A DNA stretch of 61,404 nucleotides from an uncultured Prevotellaceae bacterium (GCA_902788605.1 CADAKX010000012.1:1-61404), one strand, 5' to 3'. Counted from the stretch's first letter, positions 1 through 9,435 are shown. Numbers and translations are program-made. The notes: generated from the letters alone by a model not told the origin.

Positions 1-123
1 GATACAAAATCAAGTCCGTTGACTCAAAAAATCTCTGTAACTAACTATATTTCAATCATTTCAAAGAACGCTTAGCGATTTTTAGTGGACAACAATGATC
101 CTTTATTTTTAATAATTGCCGCG

Positions 124-154
124 CAAAGATACAAAGAATCGGCCGAACCTCAAA
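124..154 (-). promoter_or_regulatory. Leftward sigma-ABfr promoter at window edge
   Basis: On the minus strand a -33 TTTG (151-154) and a -7 TATCTTTG (124-131) are separated by exactly 19 bp, the Bacteroidetes primary-sigma consensus. It fires out of the left edge, so the gene it serves lies outside the window. An 11-bp perfect inverted repeat (137-147 with 158-168) overlaps the spacer and -33 region. The first 120 bases would be its leader and include a GTTCTTTGA stretch on the minus strand. That resembles a boxA-like rRNA leader but could equally be the end of an insertion sequence. Confidence 0.6.
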
Positions 155-228
155 GGATTCGGCCGATTTTTAAAGATTTTTATTGCGAATATTTATTTTT
201 TACACAATACTCATCTATTACATGATGA

Positions 229-1566
229 TTATACGATGCCCTGAGCCATCATAGCCTTAGCAACCTTCATGAAGCCTGCTACGTTAGCACCCTTCACATA
301 GTTGATGTAGCCGTCGGCCTGAGTACCATACTTCACGCAGTTCTCGTGAATGTCGTTCATGATGCGCTTCAGATAGTCGTCAACCTCCTTGGCAGTCCAT
401 GACAGACGCTCTGAGTTCTGAGACATCTCAAGACCAGATACTGACACACCACCAGCGTTAGAAGCCTTACCAGGAGCGTAGAGGATCTTGGCATCCTGGA
501 AGATCTTGATTGCCTCGGGGAGTGAAGGCATGTTAGCACCCTCAGCAACAGCGATTACGCCGTTGTCTACGAGAGCCTGAGCCTGCTCGCCGTTGATCTC
601 GTTCTGAGTAGCGCAAGGCAGAGCGATGTCGGCCTTTTCGAACCAAGGACGCTTGCCCTCGTAGTATTTAGCTGTGGGATACTCCTCAACATACTCCTTG
701 ATACGTCCGCGCTCCACGTTCTTCAACTGCATGATGTAGTCGAGCTTCTCGCGAGTGATACCATCGGGATCGTAGATATAACCATCAGAGTCAGACATGG
801 TCATGGGGATAGCGCCGAGCTGCAAGCACTTCTCTGCAGCATACTGAGCTACGTTACCTGCACCAGAGATCAGAACCTTCTTACCCTTCAGCTCGATACC
901 GCGAGTCTGCAGCATAGAAACGAGGAAGTAAACGGTGCCGTAACCAGTAGCCTCAGGACGGATGAGTGAACCACCGAACTGGATGCCCTTACCGGTGAGC
1001 ACACCCTGGAACTGGTGGGTGAGCTTCTTGTACTGACCGAACATGTAACCAACCTCACGGCCACCTACGCCGATATCACCAGCGGGAACGTCCTCATCGG
1101 GACCAATGTGACGATAGAGCTCGTTCATGAAGGCCTGGCAGAAACGCATTACCTCAGCGTCGCTCTTGCCACGGGGAGAGAAGTCAGAACCACCCTTAGC
1201 GCCACCCATAGGCAGAGTAGTCAGTGAGTTCTTGAAGGTCTGCTCGAAAGCGAGGAACTTCAGGATACCCAGGTTTACAGACTTGTGATAACGGATACCA
1301 CCTTTGTAGGGGCCAATGGCGTTATTGTGCTGAATGCGATAACCCATGTTTGTCTGAACGTTGCCCTTATCGTCAACCCATGTTACGCGGAACTCGATCA
1401 CGCGATCGGGGATGCAAAGACGCTCGATGAGGTTGCTCTTTTCAAACTCGGGGTGCTTGTTGTACTCTTCCTCGATGGTGGGAAGTACCTGACTTACGGC
1501 CTGAATGTACTCGGGCTCGTTAGGAAAGCGCTGTTTCAGCTGCTCTACAACTTGTGCTGCATTCAT
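229..1566 (-). CDS. gdhA: NADP-type glutamate dehydrogenase
   Basis: This is a hexameric-type glutamate dehydrogenase that interconverts 2-oxoglutarate plus ammonium with glutamate in the cytoplasm; it is the main ammonium-assimilation route in many Bacteroidales. At 445 residues it has the usual length. Visible motifs are the substrate-binding GPYKGGIRYH (about 85-94), the catalytic lysine in PMGGAKGG (K124) and the catalytic aspartate in PAGDIGVGGREVGYM (D164), followed by a Rossmann segment (GKKVLISGAGNVAQYAAEK). The ATG at 1566 follows a clear promoter at 1593-1623. The gene appears to be monocistronic. Its 3' flank runs into the leftward promoter at 124-154 and shows no strong T-tailed terminator. 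NADP rather than NAD specificity is inferred from overall family resemblance. Confidence 0.95.
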   Translation of the reverse strand: MNAAQVVEQLKQRFPNEPEYIQAVSQVLPTIEEEYNKHPEFEKSNLIERLCIPDRVIEFRVTWVDDKGNVQTNMGYRIQHNNAIGPYKGGIRYHKSVNLGILKFLAFEQTFKNSLTTLPMGGAKGGSDFSPRGKSDAEVMRFCQAFMNELYRHIGPDEDVPAGDIGVGGREVGYMFGQYKKLTHQFQGVLTGKGIQFGGSLIRPEATGYGTVYFLVSMLQTRGIELKGKKVLISGAGNVAQYAAEKCLQLGAIPMTMSDSDGYIYDPDGITREKLDYIMQLKNVERGRIKEYVEEYPTAKYYEGKRPWFEKADIALPCATQNEINGEQAQALVDNGVIAVAEGANMPSLPEAIKIFQDAKILYAPGKASNAGGVSVSGLEMSQNSERLSWTAKEVDDYLKRIMNDIHENCVKYGTQADGYINYVKGANVAGFMKVAKAMMAQGIV

Positions 1567-1592
1567 AATCTTTTACTTGGAATTTGCGTGTG

Positions 1593-1623
1593 CAAAGTTA
1601 TACTATTTTTCGGAAATAGCAAA
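1593..1623 (-). promoter_or_regulatory. gdhA promoter
   Basis: The minus strand carries TTTG (1620-1623), a 19-bp spacer and TAACTTTG (1593-1600), a textbook -33/-7 pair. It lies about 27 bp upstream of the gdhA ATG. Confidence 0.8.
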
Positions 1624-1742
1624 CATTTTATTAGTTTTTTTATGAAAAAGGTGACATTTTGATAATCGTGGTGCTGGATTTTTGATTTATGTCAATGATT
1701 TCAGTATAAATATGTCGTTATATCACAATCTGATGGATAAAA

Positions 1743-1792
1743 CTATCAAAAAGGAAAGAGACACCCTGTCAAATCTGACAGAATGTCTCTTT
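1743..1792 (-). terminator. Terminator of the yidC operon
   Basis: The arms AAAGAGACA (1755-1763) and TGTCTCTTT (1784-1792), with an inner CTGTCA/TGACAG pairing, form a long hairpin. On the minus strand it is followed by a T-rich run (CCTTTTTGAT). It lies about 55 bp beyond the S9 peptidase stop codon. Confidence 0.75.
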
Positions 1793-1847
1793 GTACCTCC
1801 CTTATATATAATAAGGTGTATAAGAATTCACCCATTGCGGGGCTTCT

Positions 1848-4058
1848 TTACTTTCCGATCCAGCGCTCAAGCCATTCGAAGTAAGTGCGCTGCCACAGAA
1901 TGCCGTTCTGGGGCTTCAGCACCCAGTGGTTTTCATCGGGGAAGATCAGCAGCTCAGCCTCGATGCCACGCATACGAGCTGCGTTGAAAGCGCTCATGCC
2001 CTGGGTGGCGTTGATACGATAATCCTTCTCGCCGTGGATGCAGAGGATAGGCGTATCCCACTTGTCCACGAAGCGGTGAGGCGAGTTGTCATAGGTCTTC
2101 TTGGCACGTGCTGTCATGTCGCGATTCCAAGGCGCATCATCGTACTCCCAGTTAGAGAACCAGTTCTCCTCGGTCTCGGTGTACATGGCTTCCAGGTTGA
2201 AGGCGCCATCGTGTGCGATAAAGCACTTGAATCGCTTGTCGTGGTGGCCAGCCAGATAGTAAACCGAGAAGCCGCCAAACGAAGCACCAACAGCAGCCAG
2301 ACGGTCACGATCGACATACGGCAGGCTGTCGCAGGCAAAGTCGATGGCCGAGAGATAGTCGTCCATACACTGACCCGTCCAGTCGCCAGAGATCTCCTCG
2401 AGCCACTCCTGACCGAAGCCAGGCAGACCGCGACGGTTGGGAGCCACAACGACGTAGCCCTGAGAAGCCATGATGAAGAAGTTCCAGCGATAGCTCCAGA
2501 ACTGAGAGACGGGACTCTGAGGACCGCCTTCGCAGAAGAGCAGGGTGGGGTACTTCTTGTTCTTGTCGAAATGAGGAGGCAGGATTACCCATGTGAGGAG
2601 TTCCTTGTTGTCGGTGGTCTTCACCCAATACTGCTCGACAGACGGTTTTGCCAGCTGGTCGAGAATCTCCTTGTTGACCTCGGTAATCTGAGTCTTCTTG
2701 GTGCCGTTGTCACCTTCGCCAGGTGTAACTACATATAGGTCTGCTGGTGAAGTGAAGCTGTGCTGCTCGGCCAGTATCTGCTTGTCGTTCAGCATCTTCA
2801 GCGAACCAAAGTCAGCCCATTCTGTGATGATAGGCTTTACCTCGCCCTGCAGGTTGGTGCTATAGAGGTTCTCCGTGGCGTGCCATACACCAATGAAATA
2901 AATCGTCTTGGAGTCGGCGGCCCAGCAGTAGTCATCCACGTTCGAATCGAACGACTCGGTGACGTAGGTCTTAGTACCCTCCTTCAGGTCATAGACGCAG
3001 AGGCGGTTGCGGTCGGCCTCATAGCCGTCGCGCTCCATTGAGAGCCAGGCCACATAGCGGCCGTCGGGTGAGAATTTCGGATTGGTATCGTAGCCAACAT
3101 TGTAGTCCTTCAGGTTCGTGTTGACGAACTGGTTCTTGAGCGTCTTGGTTGGGTCGAGCAGGTTGTCGGTCTCGTAAGGAACGGTGCCATCAGACACGAC
3201 ACCCCACTCACATCCTTTGCAGAGGTTCTTTGTCTTTTCCATGTCGCCACTCTCTGCATCATAGAGGAAGATGTCTGAGTCGGTTGAGACACTGTAGGCC
3301 AGTCCCGTCTTACAGCGACAAGTGAAGGCAATACATTTTGAGTCGGTGCTCCAAGCTAACTGCTCCATACCGCCGAAAGGCTCCATGGGACATTCGAAGG
3401 GCTCGCCCTCAAGGATATCCTTGCCTTCGCTGGCGATGGCGAAACCATCACCCACAGAGAAGACGAAGGGATGCTGGATGCTCTCCACGTAGTGGTCCCA
3501 ATGGCGATACATCAGGTCGGTCACCACGCGTCCGGTTGTCTGGGGCAGGTCGGCGGGCTTCTCCTTAATGATCTCGTTGAAGGGGATGCTCTGCAGGATG
3601 ATGACCTTCGAATAGTCGGGCGAGAACATGAAGCCCTCCACCTTGCCCTCGGTCTCAGACAGCTGTTTGCGACCAGAGCCGTCAAGGTTCATTTTCCATA
3701 CCTCGCCACCTTTGATGAAGGCCACGGTCTCGTTGTCCAGCCACTGGGCATCCGTCTCGTTGTCAGCGTCCTCTGTCAGCTGCTTCTGCTCGCTGCCGTC
3801 GGCATTCATCATCCACAGCACCTGGTGGCTCTTGTTCTCCTCCACGCTGTAGTAGCCCATCTGGAATACAATGTGCTTGCCGTCGGGCGAGGGCTCATAG
3901 CCACCAATACGACTCATGGCCCAGAGTGCCTCGGGCGTCATCTGGTCGCTGGTGAGTTCGATGGTTTGTTTCTGGATGTTCACTTTATCAGTCTCTTTCT
4001 GTGTGCCGCAGGCCGTGAGTAGCAGGGCTGCCGCAGCAAGTGATAATGCTTTGTTCAT
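1848..4058 (-). CDS. S9 family peptidase lipoprotein (prolyl oligopeptidase-like)
   Basis: A 736-residue exported serine peptidase. The N-terminus is a lipoprotein signal with lipobox LTAC (Cys17), so it is probably anchored in the envelope. A beta-propeller-like half contains WD40/TolB-like strands (for example FSPDGRYVAWLS). The C-terminal alpha/beta-hydrolase domain carries the triad Ser in GASFGG (about 593), Asp in GEKDYRIN (about 679) and His in DENHWV (about 711). The family cleaves short peptides, often after proline or with an acylaminoacyl/dipeptidyl specificity. It is the last gene of the yidC-DUF1846-S9 run, 15 bp after the DUF1846 gene, and has a terminator at 1743-1792. The exact substrate cannot be read from sequence. 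Confidence 0.9.
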   Translation of the reverse strand: MNKALSLAAAALLLTACGTQKETDKVNIQKQTIELTSDQMTPEALWAMSRIGGYEPSPDGKHIVFQMGYYSVEENKSHQVLWMMNADGSEQKQLTEDADNETDAQWLDNETVAFIKGGEVWKMNLDGSGRKQLSETEGKVEGFMFSPDYSKVIILQSIPFNEIIKEKPADLPQTTGRVVTDLMYRHWDHYVESIQHPFVFSVGDGFAIASEGKDILEGEPFECPMEPFGGMEQLAWSTDSKCIAFTCRCKTGLAYSVSTDSDIFLYDAESGDMEKTKNLCKGCEWGVVSDGTVPYETDNLLDPTKTLKNQFVNTNLKDYNVGYDTNPKFSPDGRYVAWLSMERDGYEADRNRLCVYDLKEGTKTYVTESFDSNVDDYCWAADSKTIYFIGVWHATENLYSTNLQGEVKPIITEWADFGSLKMLNDKQILAEQHSFTSPADLYVVTPGEGDNGTKKTQITEVNKEILDQLAKPSVEQYWVKTTDNKELLTWVILPPHFDKNKKYPTLLFCEGGPQSPVSQFWSYRWNFFIMASQGYVVVAPNRRGLPGFGQEWLEEISGDWTGQCMDDYLSAIDFACDSLPYVDRDRLAAVGASFGGFSVYYLAGHHDKRFKCFIAHDGAFNLEAMYTETEENWFSNWEYDDAPWNRDMTARAKKTYDNSPHRFVDKWDTPILCIHGEKDYRINATQGMSAFNAARMRGIEAELLIFPDENHWVLKPQNGILWQRTYFEWLERWIGK

Positions 4059-4073
4059 ATATAATAGGCTTGT

Positions 4074-5537
4074 TTATTTCTTCTTTACGGGGTCGCAGGT
4101 CAGTCCGCATCCCAGCTTGTTGAATATCTTACGGTCAACCTCAGAGAGCATCACGGTAGAGTGTACCTGACAGCCTCTGAGCTTCGGCAACTGCTCCAGT
4201 GCGCGGCGACACAGCTCGTCGTCCTTTGACAGCACGCTGAGAGCCACCAGCACCTCGTCGGTATGCAGGCGTGGGTTCTTGCCGCCCAGATACTCAATCT
4301 TGGTCTTCTGTACAGGTTCAATGAGGCTCTGCGGAATCAGCTTAGCCTGATGGTCGATGCCAGCCAGATGCTTGGTGGCGTTGAGCAACAGGGCAGCCGA
4401 GCATCCCAGCAGGGGTGACGACTTGGACGTGATGATCGTGCCGTCTTCCAGTTCCATGGCTGCCGAGGTCTGCTCGGTGAGTTCCTGCTTGGCCTGAGCG
4501 GCAACGGTCACGCGGCGGTAGGCTGTGGATATCTTGGCCTGGTTAAACAGCATCAGAATCTTGTTGACCTCGCGCTCGTTGTCAGCGCCTTCCGCCATCT
4601 TGTTGGTGGCCGAGTAGTAGCGGCGGATAATCTCGTCGCGGCTGGCCTGACAGCACACCTCGTCGTCGCTGATGCAGAAGCCCACCATGTTGACGCCCAT
4701 ATCCGTAGGACTCTTATAGGGGTTCTCGCCGTAGATACCCTCAAACAGTGCATTGAGCACGGGGAAGATCTCGATATCGCGGTTGTAGTTGATGGCAATC
4801 TTGTCGTAAGCCTCCAGATGGAACGGGTCAATCATGTTCACATCGTTCAGGTCGGCCGTAGCAGCCTCATAGGCAATGTTCACGGGGTGCTTCAAAGGCA
4901 GGTTCCATACGGGGAAGGTCTCAAACTTGGCATAGCCGGCACGCACGCCGCGCTTGTTCTCGTTGTAGAGCTGGCTGAGGCATACGGCCATCTTGCCAGA
5001 ACCGGGACCGGGAGCGGTGACGATGACCAGCTCGCGAGAGGTCTCCACGTAGTCGTTCTTGCCAAAGCCCTCGTCGCTGGCAATCAGTTCCACGTTGTGG
5101 GGATAACCGTCGATGAGGTAGTGGACATACGACTTGATGCCCATGCGCTCCAGACGGTGGCGGAACTGGTCGGCAGCCTTCTGGCCGTTATAGTGGGTGA
5201 TGACAACTGAGCCCACCATGAAGTCGCGGTTCATGAACTCCTCGCGCAGGCGCAGTACGTCCTCATCGTAGGTGATGCCAAGGTCGGCACGCACCTTGTT
5301 CTTCTCGATATCTTCGGCGCTGACCACGATGACAATCTCCAACTGGTCGCGCAGCTGACCGAACATACGCAACTTTGAATCGGGCTTGAAGCCAGGCAGC
5401 ACGCGGCTGGCGTGGTGGTCGTCAAAGAGTTTGCCTCCCAGCTCAAGATACAGTTTGCCATCAAACTTCGCAATACGTTCCTTGATATGCTCCGACTGTA
5501 TCTTCAGATATTTGTCGTTGTCGAATCCTATTTTCAT
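4074..5537 (-). CDS. DUF1846 / UPF0371 family protein
   Basis: A 487-residue cytoplasmic protein that matches the DUF1846 (UPF0371) family in length and in its highly characteristic start (MKIGFDNDKYLKIQSEHIK, then LYLELGGKLFDDHHASRVLPGF). The family has solved structures but no firmly established biochemical role. A glycine-rich VTAPGPGSGKMAVCLSQLY segment (about residue 170) looks like a nucleotide-binding loop. It sits between yidC (29 bp upstream) and the S9 peptidase gene (15 bp downstream) and is very likely cotranscribed with both. No signal peptide or membrane segment is visible. Confidence 0.85.
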   Translation of the reverse strand: MKIGFDNDKYLKIQSEHIKERIAKFDGKLYLELGGKLFDDHHASRVLPGFKPDSKLRMFGQLRDQLEIVIVVSAEDIEKNKVRADLGITYDEDVLRLREEFMNRDFMVGSVVITHYNGQKAADQFRHRLERMGIKSYVHYLIDGYPHNVELIASDEGFGKNDYVETSRELVIVTAPGPGSGKMAVCLSQLYNENKRGVRAGYAKFETFPVWNLPLKHPVNIAYEAATADLNDVNMIDPFHLEAYDKIAINYNRDIEIFPVLNALFEGIYGENPYKSPTDMGVNMVGFCISDDEVCCQASRDEIIRRYYSATNKMAEGADNEREVNKILMLFNQAKISTAYRRVTVAAQAKQELTEQTSAAMELEDGTIITSKSSPLLGCSAALLLNATKHLAGIDHQAKLIPQSLIEPVQKTKIEYLGGKNPRLHTDEVLVALSVLSKDDELCRRALEQLPKLRGCQVHSTVMLSEVDRKIFNKLGCGLTCDPVKKK

Positions 5538-5566
5538 TTCTGTGTCTTATGTGTGTGATTGTTCGT

Positions 5567-7444
5567 TTACTTACGGTTCTGCTGCTGCATCTTCTGCATC
5601 TCGGCAGCACGCTTCTGCATCTCCTCCAGACGGGCAGCTAGTCCGCTCATCTTCTTGGGGTTGTTCTGGTTCTCCTTGTATTTGGCTTCAAGGATGGCCA
5701 GCAGTTTCTCGTCATCCGTGGTCTTGCGCAGCGTCCACATGATGGCAGCCGAGAAGAACAGTGAGATGAAGTAGTAGAAGTTCAGACCGCTGGAATAGTC
5801 GTTGAACATGAAGAAGAACATCAGGGGCATGATATACATCATCCACGACATCATCTTCATCTGCTCGGCCTGCTGACCCACCATCTGGTCGCGCTGCTGG
5901 CGCATGGTCATGTAAGAGTAGAGCAGGTTGCTGACGCAGAACAGGACGCAGGTGAGCGACAGGTGGTCGCCGATGCCCCAGATATGGAAGCCCCATTCCA
6001 CGATGGGGTCATAGGTCGACAGGTCGTCCATCCACAGGAACGACTCGCGGCGCAGCTGGATGGCGTTAGGCACGAAGTTGAACATCGCAATCCAGATAGG
6101 CATCTGGATGAGCATGGGCAGACAGCCGCCCAGAGGCGATACGCCGTACTTAGAATAGAGTGCCATCATGGCCTGCTGCTTCTGCATCTGGTCTTCGGGC
6201 TTGTTAAACTGCTTGGTGGCCTCGTCGAGTTTGGGTTTCAGTACGCGCATCTTGGCACTCGACATATAGCTCTTCTTCACCATGGGGTAGGTGATAGCCT
6301 TCAGTAGCAGGGTGATGAGAATCAGCACGATACCCATCGACAGGCCAAGATTGGTGAGCCAGTCGAAGACGTAGAGTGTGAACCAGCGGTTGATGAAGCG
6401 GAACAAAGGCCATCCCAGGTACACTAGTCTTTCGAGTTCCAGGTCCTTGCCGAAGGTGCTCTCTTCCTCAACGTCCTGAATCAGTCGGAAGTCGTTGGGG
6501 CCGATATACATCTCAAACTCTGAGGCCTGAGCGCCTGTGGGGTCGAACTTCGTGGTGAGGTTGGCCTCATAGTTCTTTAGGATACGGGTACTCTTGTCCA
6601 GCGGAGTGCTGGTCAACTCGGCACCGGCGTTGAAGGCATCCTTCGAGATGAGTACGGCCGAGAAATATTGGTTCTTGAAGGCCACCCAGTCGATGGGCTC
6701 GTCGATGGTCTCTTTCTTGTCCGAGGTCTCGCTCAGGTAGTCGGTACCACCCTCGCTGAACTTATAGGTCAGGGCCGAACGATAGTTCTCAAACGTAAAG
6801 CCCTTCTCCTGCTGGCGGCAAGAGTCCTGCCACTGGATGGTGAGTTCCTTGCTTGTGGGGTCCAGCTGGTCGGCCAGTCCGTTGGCCTGCAGTGAGAAGT
6901 GCAGCATGTAGTCGGGGCCCAGTGTGTATTTGAACACCAGCGAGCCGCCGTTCTGTGCCTGTGCCGTCATCAGCAACGAGCCGTCCTCGGCAATAGAGTC
7001 GCTAAAGTTCAGCTCCTTGGTGTTGATATACTTGTTCAGGCCCTTCAGCACAAAGTTCATCTGCTGCCCCTGTGCGTCCAGCAGCGCGATGCCAGGCTGG
7101 TTCATCGTGTCCTTGTGGGCAATGATGCGTGCGCTGGCCAGTGTGCCGCCCTTGGTGTTGACGGTCAGCTCCAGCGAGTCGTTCTTCAGGGTTACTGCAC
7201 CCTTGGCGGCAGCAGCGCTGTCGCTGATCGAAGGGAAGAAGAGTGCTGTGGAGTCAACTACGGCTACAGGTTTGGCCTCTGTGGCGTTCTGGTTGCTTGC
7301 TTCAATCTGCTTTTTGACAGCCTCGATGCTGTCCTGTTGGCGGTTGTAGGCTTCGATTTCCTCCTGCGAGGGTGTGTTCAGATAACTGAAAAGGATGAGC
7401 ACCACTGCAATGAGGCTAAAGCCGATAAGAGTGTTTCTGTTCAT
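5567..7444 (-). CDS. yidC: Membrane protein insertase YidC
   Basis: YidC inserts and folds inner-membrane proteins, alone or with SecYEG. At 625 residues it has the Gram-negative layout: an N-terminal membrane anchor (about 5-23), a large periplasmic beta-sandwich domain (about 60-340), and the conserved five-helix insertase core starting around FVFDWLTNLGLSMGIVLIL. The core includes PLGGCLPMLIQMPIWIAMF, and the C-terminus is a basic, Gln/Met-rich cytoplasmic tail. The gene is the first of the yidC-DUF1846-S9 operon. Its promoter (TAACTTTG, 7485-7492 minus) is back-to-back with that of the divergent DUF3078 gene. Confidence 0.97.
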   Translation of the reverse strand: MNRNTLIGFSLIAVVLILFSYLNTPSQEEIEAYNRQQDSIEAVKKQIEASNQNATEAKPVAVVDSTALFFPSISDSAAAAKGAVTLKNDSLELTVNTKGGTLASARIIAHKDTMNQPGIALLDAQGQQMNFVLKGLNKYINTKELNFSDSIAEDGSLLMTAQAQNGGSLVFKYTLGPDYMLHFSLQANGLADQLDPTSKELTIQWQDSCRQQEKGFTFENYRSALTYKFSEGGTDYLSETSDKKETIDEPIDWVAFKNQYFSAVLISKDAFNAGAELTSTPLDKSTRILKNYEANLTTKFDPTGAQASEFEMYIGPNDFRLIQDVEEESTFGKDLELERLVYLGWPLFRFINRWFTLYVFDWLTNLGLSMGIVLILITLLLKAITYPMVKKSYMSSAKMRVLKPKLDEATKQFNKPEDQMQKQQAMMALYSKYGVSPLGGCLPMLIQMPIWIAMFNFVPNAIQLRRESFLWMDDLSTYDPIVEWGFHIWGIGDHLSLTCVLFCVSNLLYSYMTMRQQRDQMVGQQAEQMKMMSWMMYIMPLMFFFMFNDYSSGLNFYYFISLFFSAAIMWTLRKTTDDEKLLAILEAKYKENQNNPKKMSGLAARLEEMQKRAAEMQKMQQQNRK

Positions 7445-7484
7445 TATTTTTGAATATAATTATTACTTTTTCTTAAACAAGGTG

Positions 7485-7513
7485 CAAAGTTACGAAAAAA
7501 AATCATAACTTTG
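7485..7513. promoter_or_regulatory. Overlapping divergent promoters, yidC / DUF3078
   Basis: Two TAACTTTG -7 elements face outward: 7485-7492 on the minus strand for yidC and 7506-7513 on the plus strand for the DUF3078 gene. Only 13 bp separate them, so each -33 region overlaps the other promoter and simultaneous occupancy is unlikely. The plus-strand element lies only 9 bp before the DUF3078 ATG (7523). Confidence 0.7.
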
Positions 7514-7522
7514 CACGCAGTT

Positions 7523-8704
7523 ATGAGAAAATTTGCATTATTTATGGTGGCAACATTTGCGCTCAGCGCAAGCGCCGCTCAGTATGGTAATTTGTCGAAG
7601 GGGCAATATTTCAGACTTTTTGCTCCTCTCACGTTCTATCACTCAGTTGCAGGCAACCAGTTGTCTATAGCCTCATCCGATCCCGACGAGGTGTCTCAGG
7701 CTATTGATCAGGCCTTGATGCATGTTTATCTGAAGCGTCCAGACCTGATTCAGGTCACCCAGACAGAACAAGAGAAGTCGGGTGGTCTGCGGCAGGATAT
7801 TATCGAGAAGTCGGTGGTCAAACAGGAGGTGGAGATGGTCGAGCAGGCCGAGCCCATGCCCGACATGCCTTCGGCCGAGCCCGTTGAGGTGGTCATCGAG
7901 AAGCCTAACTTCTGGAAATACAAGGCCGATACCTATCTGCAGTTCATGCAAAACTACGTCTCGGACAACTGGTATAAAGGCGGTGAAAACAACTACGCCG
8001 CCGTTGGAAGCTTTACTGTCGAGGCCAACTACGACAATAAGTCCAAGTGGAAGTGGGACAACAAACTCGAGATGAAGCTGGGTTTCCAGACCTCACCCTC
8101 CGATACCGTTCACCGTCTTAAGACCAACGAGGACCTGTTGCGTTACACGGGTAAGGTGGGTCTGCAGGCTGCCAACCGTTGGTACTATACGCTCCAGCTG
8201 CTGGCCTATACCCAGTTCACGCGTGGTTTTAAGGCCAACAACGAGAAGGTCTTCTCTGACTTCATGTCGCCCTTCAACCTGAGTGTCGGTCTCGGTATGG
8301 ACTACAAGGTCGAGTGGTTCAACAAGAAACTCACCGGTACCGTCAATATGTCGCCGCTGGCCGTCAACTATCGCTATGTCGACCGTGCCGACCTGGCCGG
8401 GAGCTTTGGCGTGAAACTCGACCGTCACACCCATTCGCTCACCGACTTCGGTTCCCAGCTCACGGCATCGCTCACGTGGCAGCTCAACGAGAACGTACAG
8501 TGGAAGTCGCGTATCTACAGCTTCACCAGCTATCACCGTCAGGAGTTTGAATGGGAAAACACGTTTGCCTTGCGCGTGTCAAAGTATATCACAGCCAACC
8601 TGTTCCTCTTCCCGCGCTTCGACGACGCCAGCAACTGGGATGACAACATAGGCTACTGGCAGTTCAAGGAATATTCTTCGCTTGGATTCTCTTACTCCTT
8701 CTAA
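7523..8704 (+). CDS. DUF3078 outer-membrane beta-barrel protein
   Basis: A 393-residue exported protein of the DUF3078 family, which is confined to Bacteroidetes. The start is taken at the ATG at 7523, not the upstream TTG at 7511, because that TTG lies inside the -7 element; the resulting N-terminus (MRKFALFMVATFALSASAAQ) is a clean signal peptide. The domain begins near NFWKYKADTYLQFMQNYVSDNWYKGG, the typical family opening, and the rest alternates aromatic and polar residues and ends in Phe (LGFSYSF), as in outer-membrane barrels. Its function is unknown. Transcription is divergent from yidC and ends at a strong hairpin at 8713-8738. Confidence 0.85.
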   Translation: MRKFALFMVATFALSASAAQYGNLSKGQYFRLFAPLTFYHSVAGNQLSIASSDPDEVSQAIDQALMHVYLKRPDLIQVTQTEQEKSGGLRQDIIEKSVVKQEVEMVEQAEPMPDMPSAEPVEVVIEKPNFWKYKADTYLQFMQNYVSDNWYKGGENNYAAVGSFTVEANYDNKSKWKWDNKLEMKLGFQTSPSDTVHRLKTNEDLLRYTGKVGLQAANRWYYTLQLLAYTQFTRGFKANNEKVFSDFMSPFNLSVGLGMDYKVEWFNKKLTGTVNMSPLAVNYRYVDRADLAGSFGVKLDRHTHSLTDFGSQLTASLTWQLNENVQWKSRIYSFTSYHRQEFEWENTFALRVSKYITANLFLFPRFDDASNWDDNIGYWQFKEYSSLGFSYSF

Positions 8705-8712
8705 ATAAAAAA

Positions 8713-8745
8713 GAGGTTTCGGAAACGCCCGAAACCTCATTTTTG
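8713..8745. terminator. Bidirectional terminator
   Basis: GAGGTTTCGG (8713-8722) pairs perfectly with CCGAAACCTC (8729-8738). It is preceded by an A-run and followed by ATTTTTG, so it serves both the DUF3078 gene and the convergent gene at 8759-9412. Confidence 0.85.
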
Positions 8746-8758
8746 TTCTCTCTTTATC

Positions 8759-9412
8759 TTATTCCTTTACGGTAATCGCTCTCAGCAGTTGCGACAAACT
8801 TTCGTTGTTGGTCCACGAGAACCCCTTCATCTCTATCACCGTGCGATACTTGCGGTTTACCTCTTTGTCCTTCTTGGGCAGTCGGCGTGAGATCTCGCGC
8901 TCGTGGGCCTTGATTAACTCGCCGTTATAGAGGAAGTAGAAGTGGGGGAAGAGCGGCAGCTTGTAGTCGCCCTCGTTGTTTAGGTCAGTCGACGACGTAC
9001 TGATCATATCGCCCGTAAACGACGGGATGGCCGTGATGTTCACGTTGTTGCGTATCTGCTGGTTGTAGGCCTCCAGGTCAAAGATATCTATGCGGTAGAT
9101 GATGTTATAGCCCACCGAGTCCACGATGTATGCCAGTTGGTTGTTCACATTGTAGAAGGTGCGATCGTCAAACTCCACCTTGGCGATATTCTCCATGTTG
9201 GCCTCCATGGCGTTGTCGCCATTCATATAGACCAGCGAACTGTTCTTCAGGAACACGTTTGTCAGCGACTGCTTGATGGTGCGGCCGTTGCTCAGCGTGA
9301 TGGTACTGGGCTTAAACTGCTTGTAGAGTGTAAGCTGTGTGGTGCGCTTCTGAGCAAACGTGCCCAGCGCGAATGCCACCATTAATACGGTTAAGCAAAG
9401 TTTTTTGTTCAT
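8759..9412 (-). CDS. Exported protein of unknown function
   Basis: I do not recognise this 217-residue protein. It has a clear type I signal peptide (MNKKLCLTVLMVAFALGTFAQ). A region like LSNGRTIKQSLTNVFLKNSSLVYMNG, followed by MEANMENIAKVEFDDRTFYNVNNQLAYIVD, resembles the short repeats of Bacteroidetes periplasmic proteins that map a surface or metal response, but no catalytic motif is visible. It ends in a basic, lysine-rich C-terminal third (RRLPKKDKEVNRKYRTVIEMKG). It is convergent with the DUF3078 gene and shares its terminator. No TAnnTTTG promoter is obvious, and the tRNA terminator (9440-9469) lies just upstream of its start. Confidence 0.75.
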   Translation of the reverse strand: MNKKLCLTVLMVAFALGTFAQKRTTQLTLYKQFKPSTITLSNGRTIKQSLTNVFLKNSSLVYMNGDNAMEANMENIAKVEFDDRTFYNVNNQLAYIVDSVGYNIIYRIDIFDLEAYNQQIRNNVNITAIPSFTGDMISTSSTDLNNEGDYKLPLFPHFYFLYNGELIKAHEREISRRLPKKDKEVNRKYRTVIEMKGFSWTNNESLSQLLRAITVKE

Positions 9413-9435
9413 AGTTTCAGCGTTTTATTGATAGT

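Noticed and set aside
1015-1662. Plus-strand ORFs opposite gdhA and similar long antisense frames elsewhere (for example opposite galE, S9, GH127)
   Set aside because: They are mirror frames of strongly coding genes with high GC third positions, without promoters or family matches.
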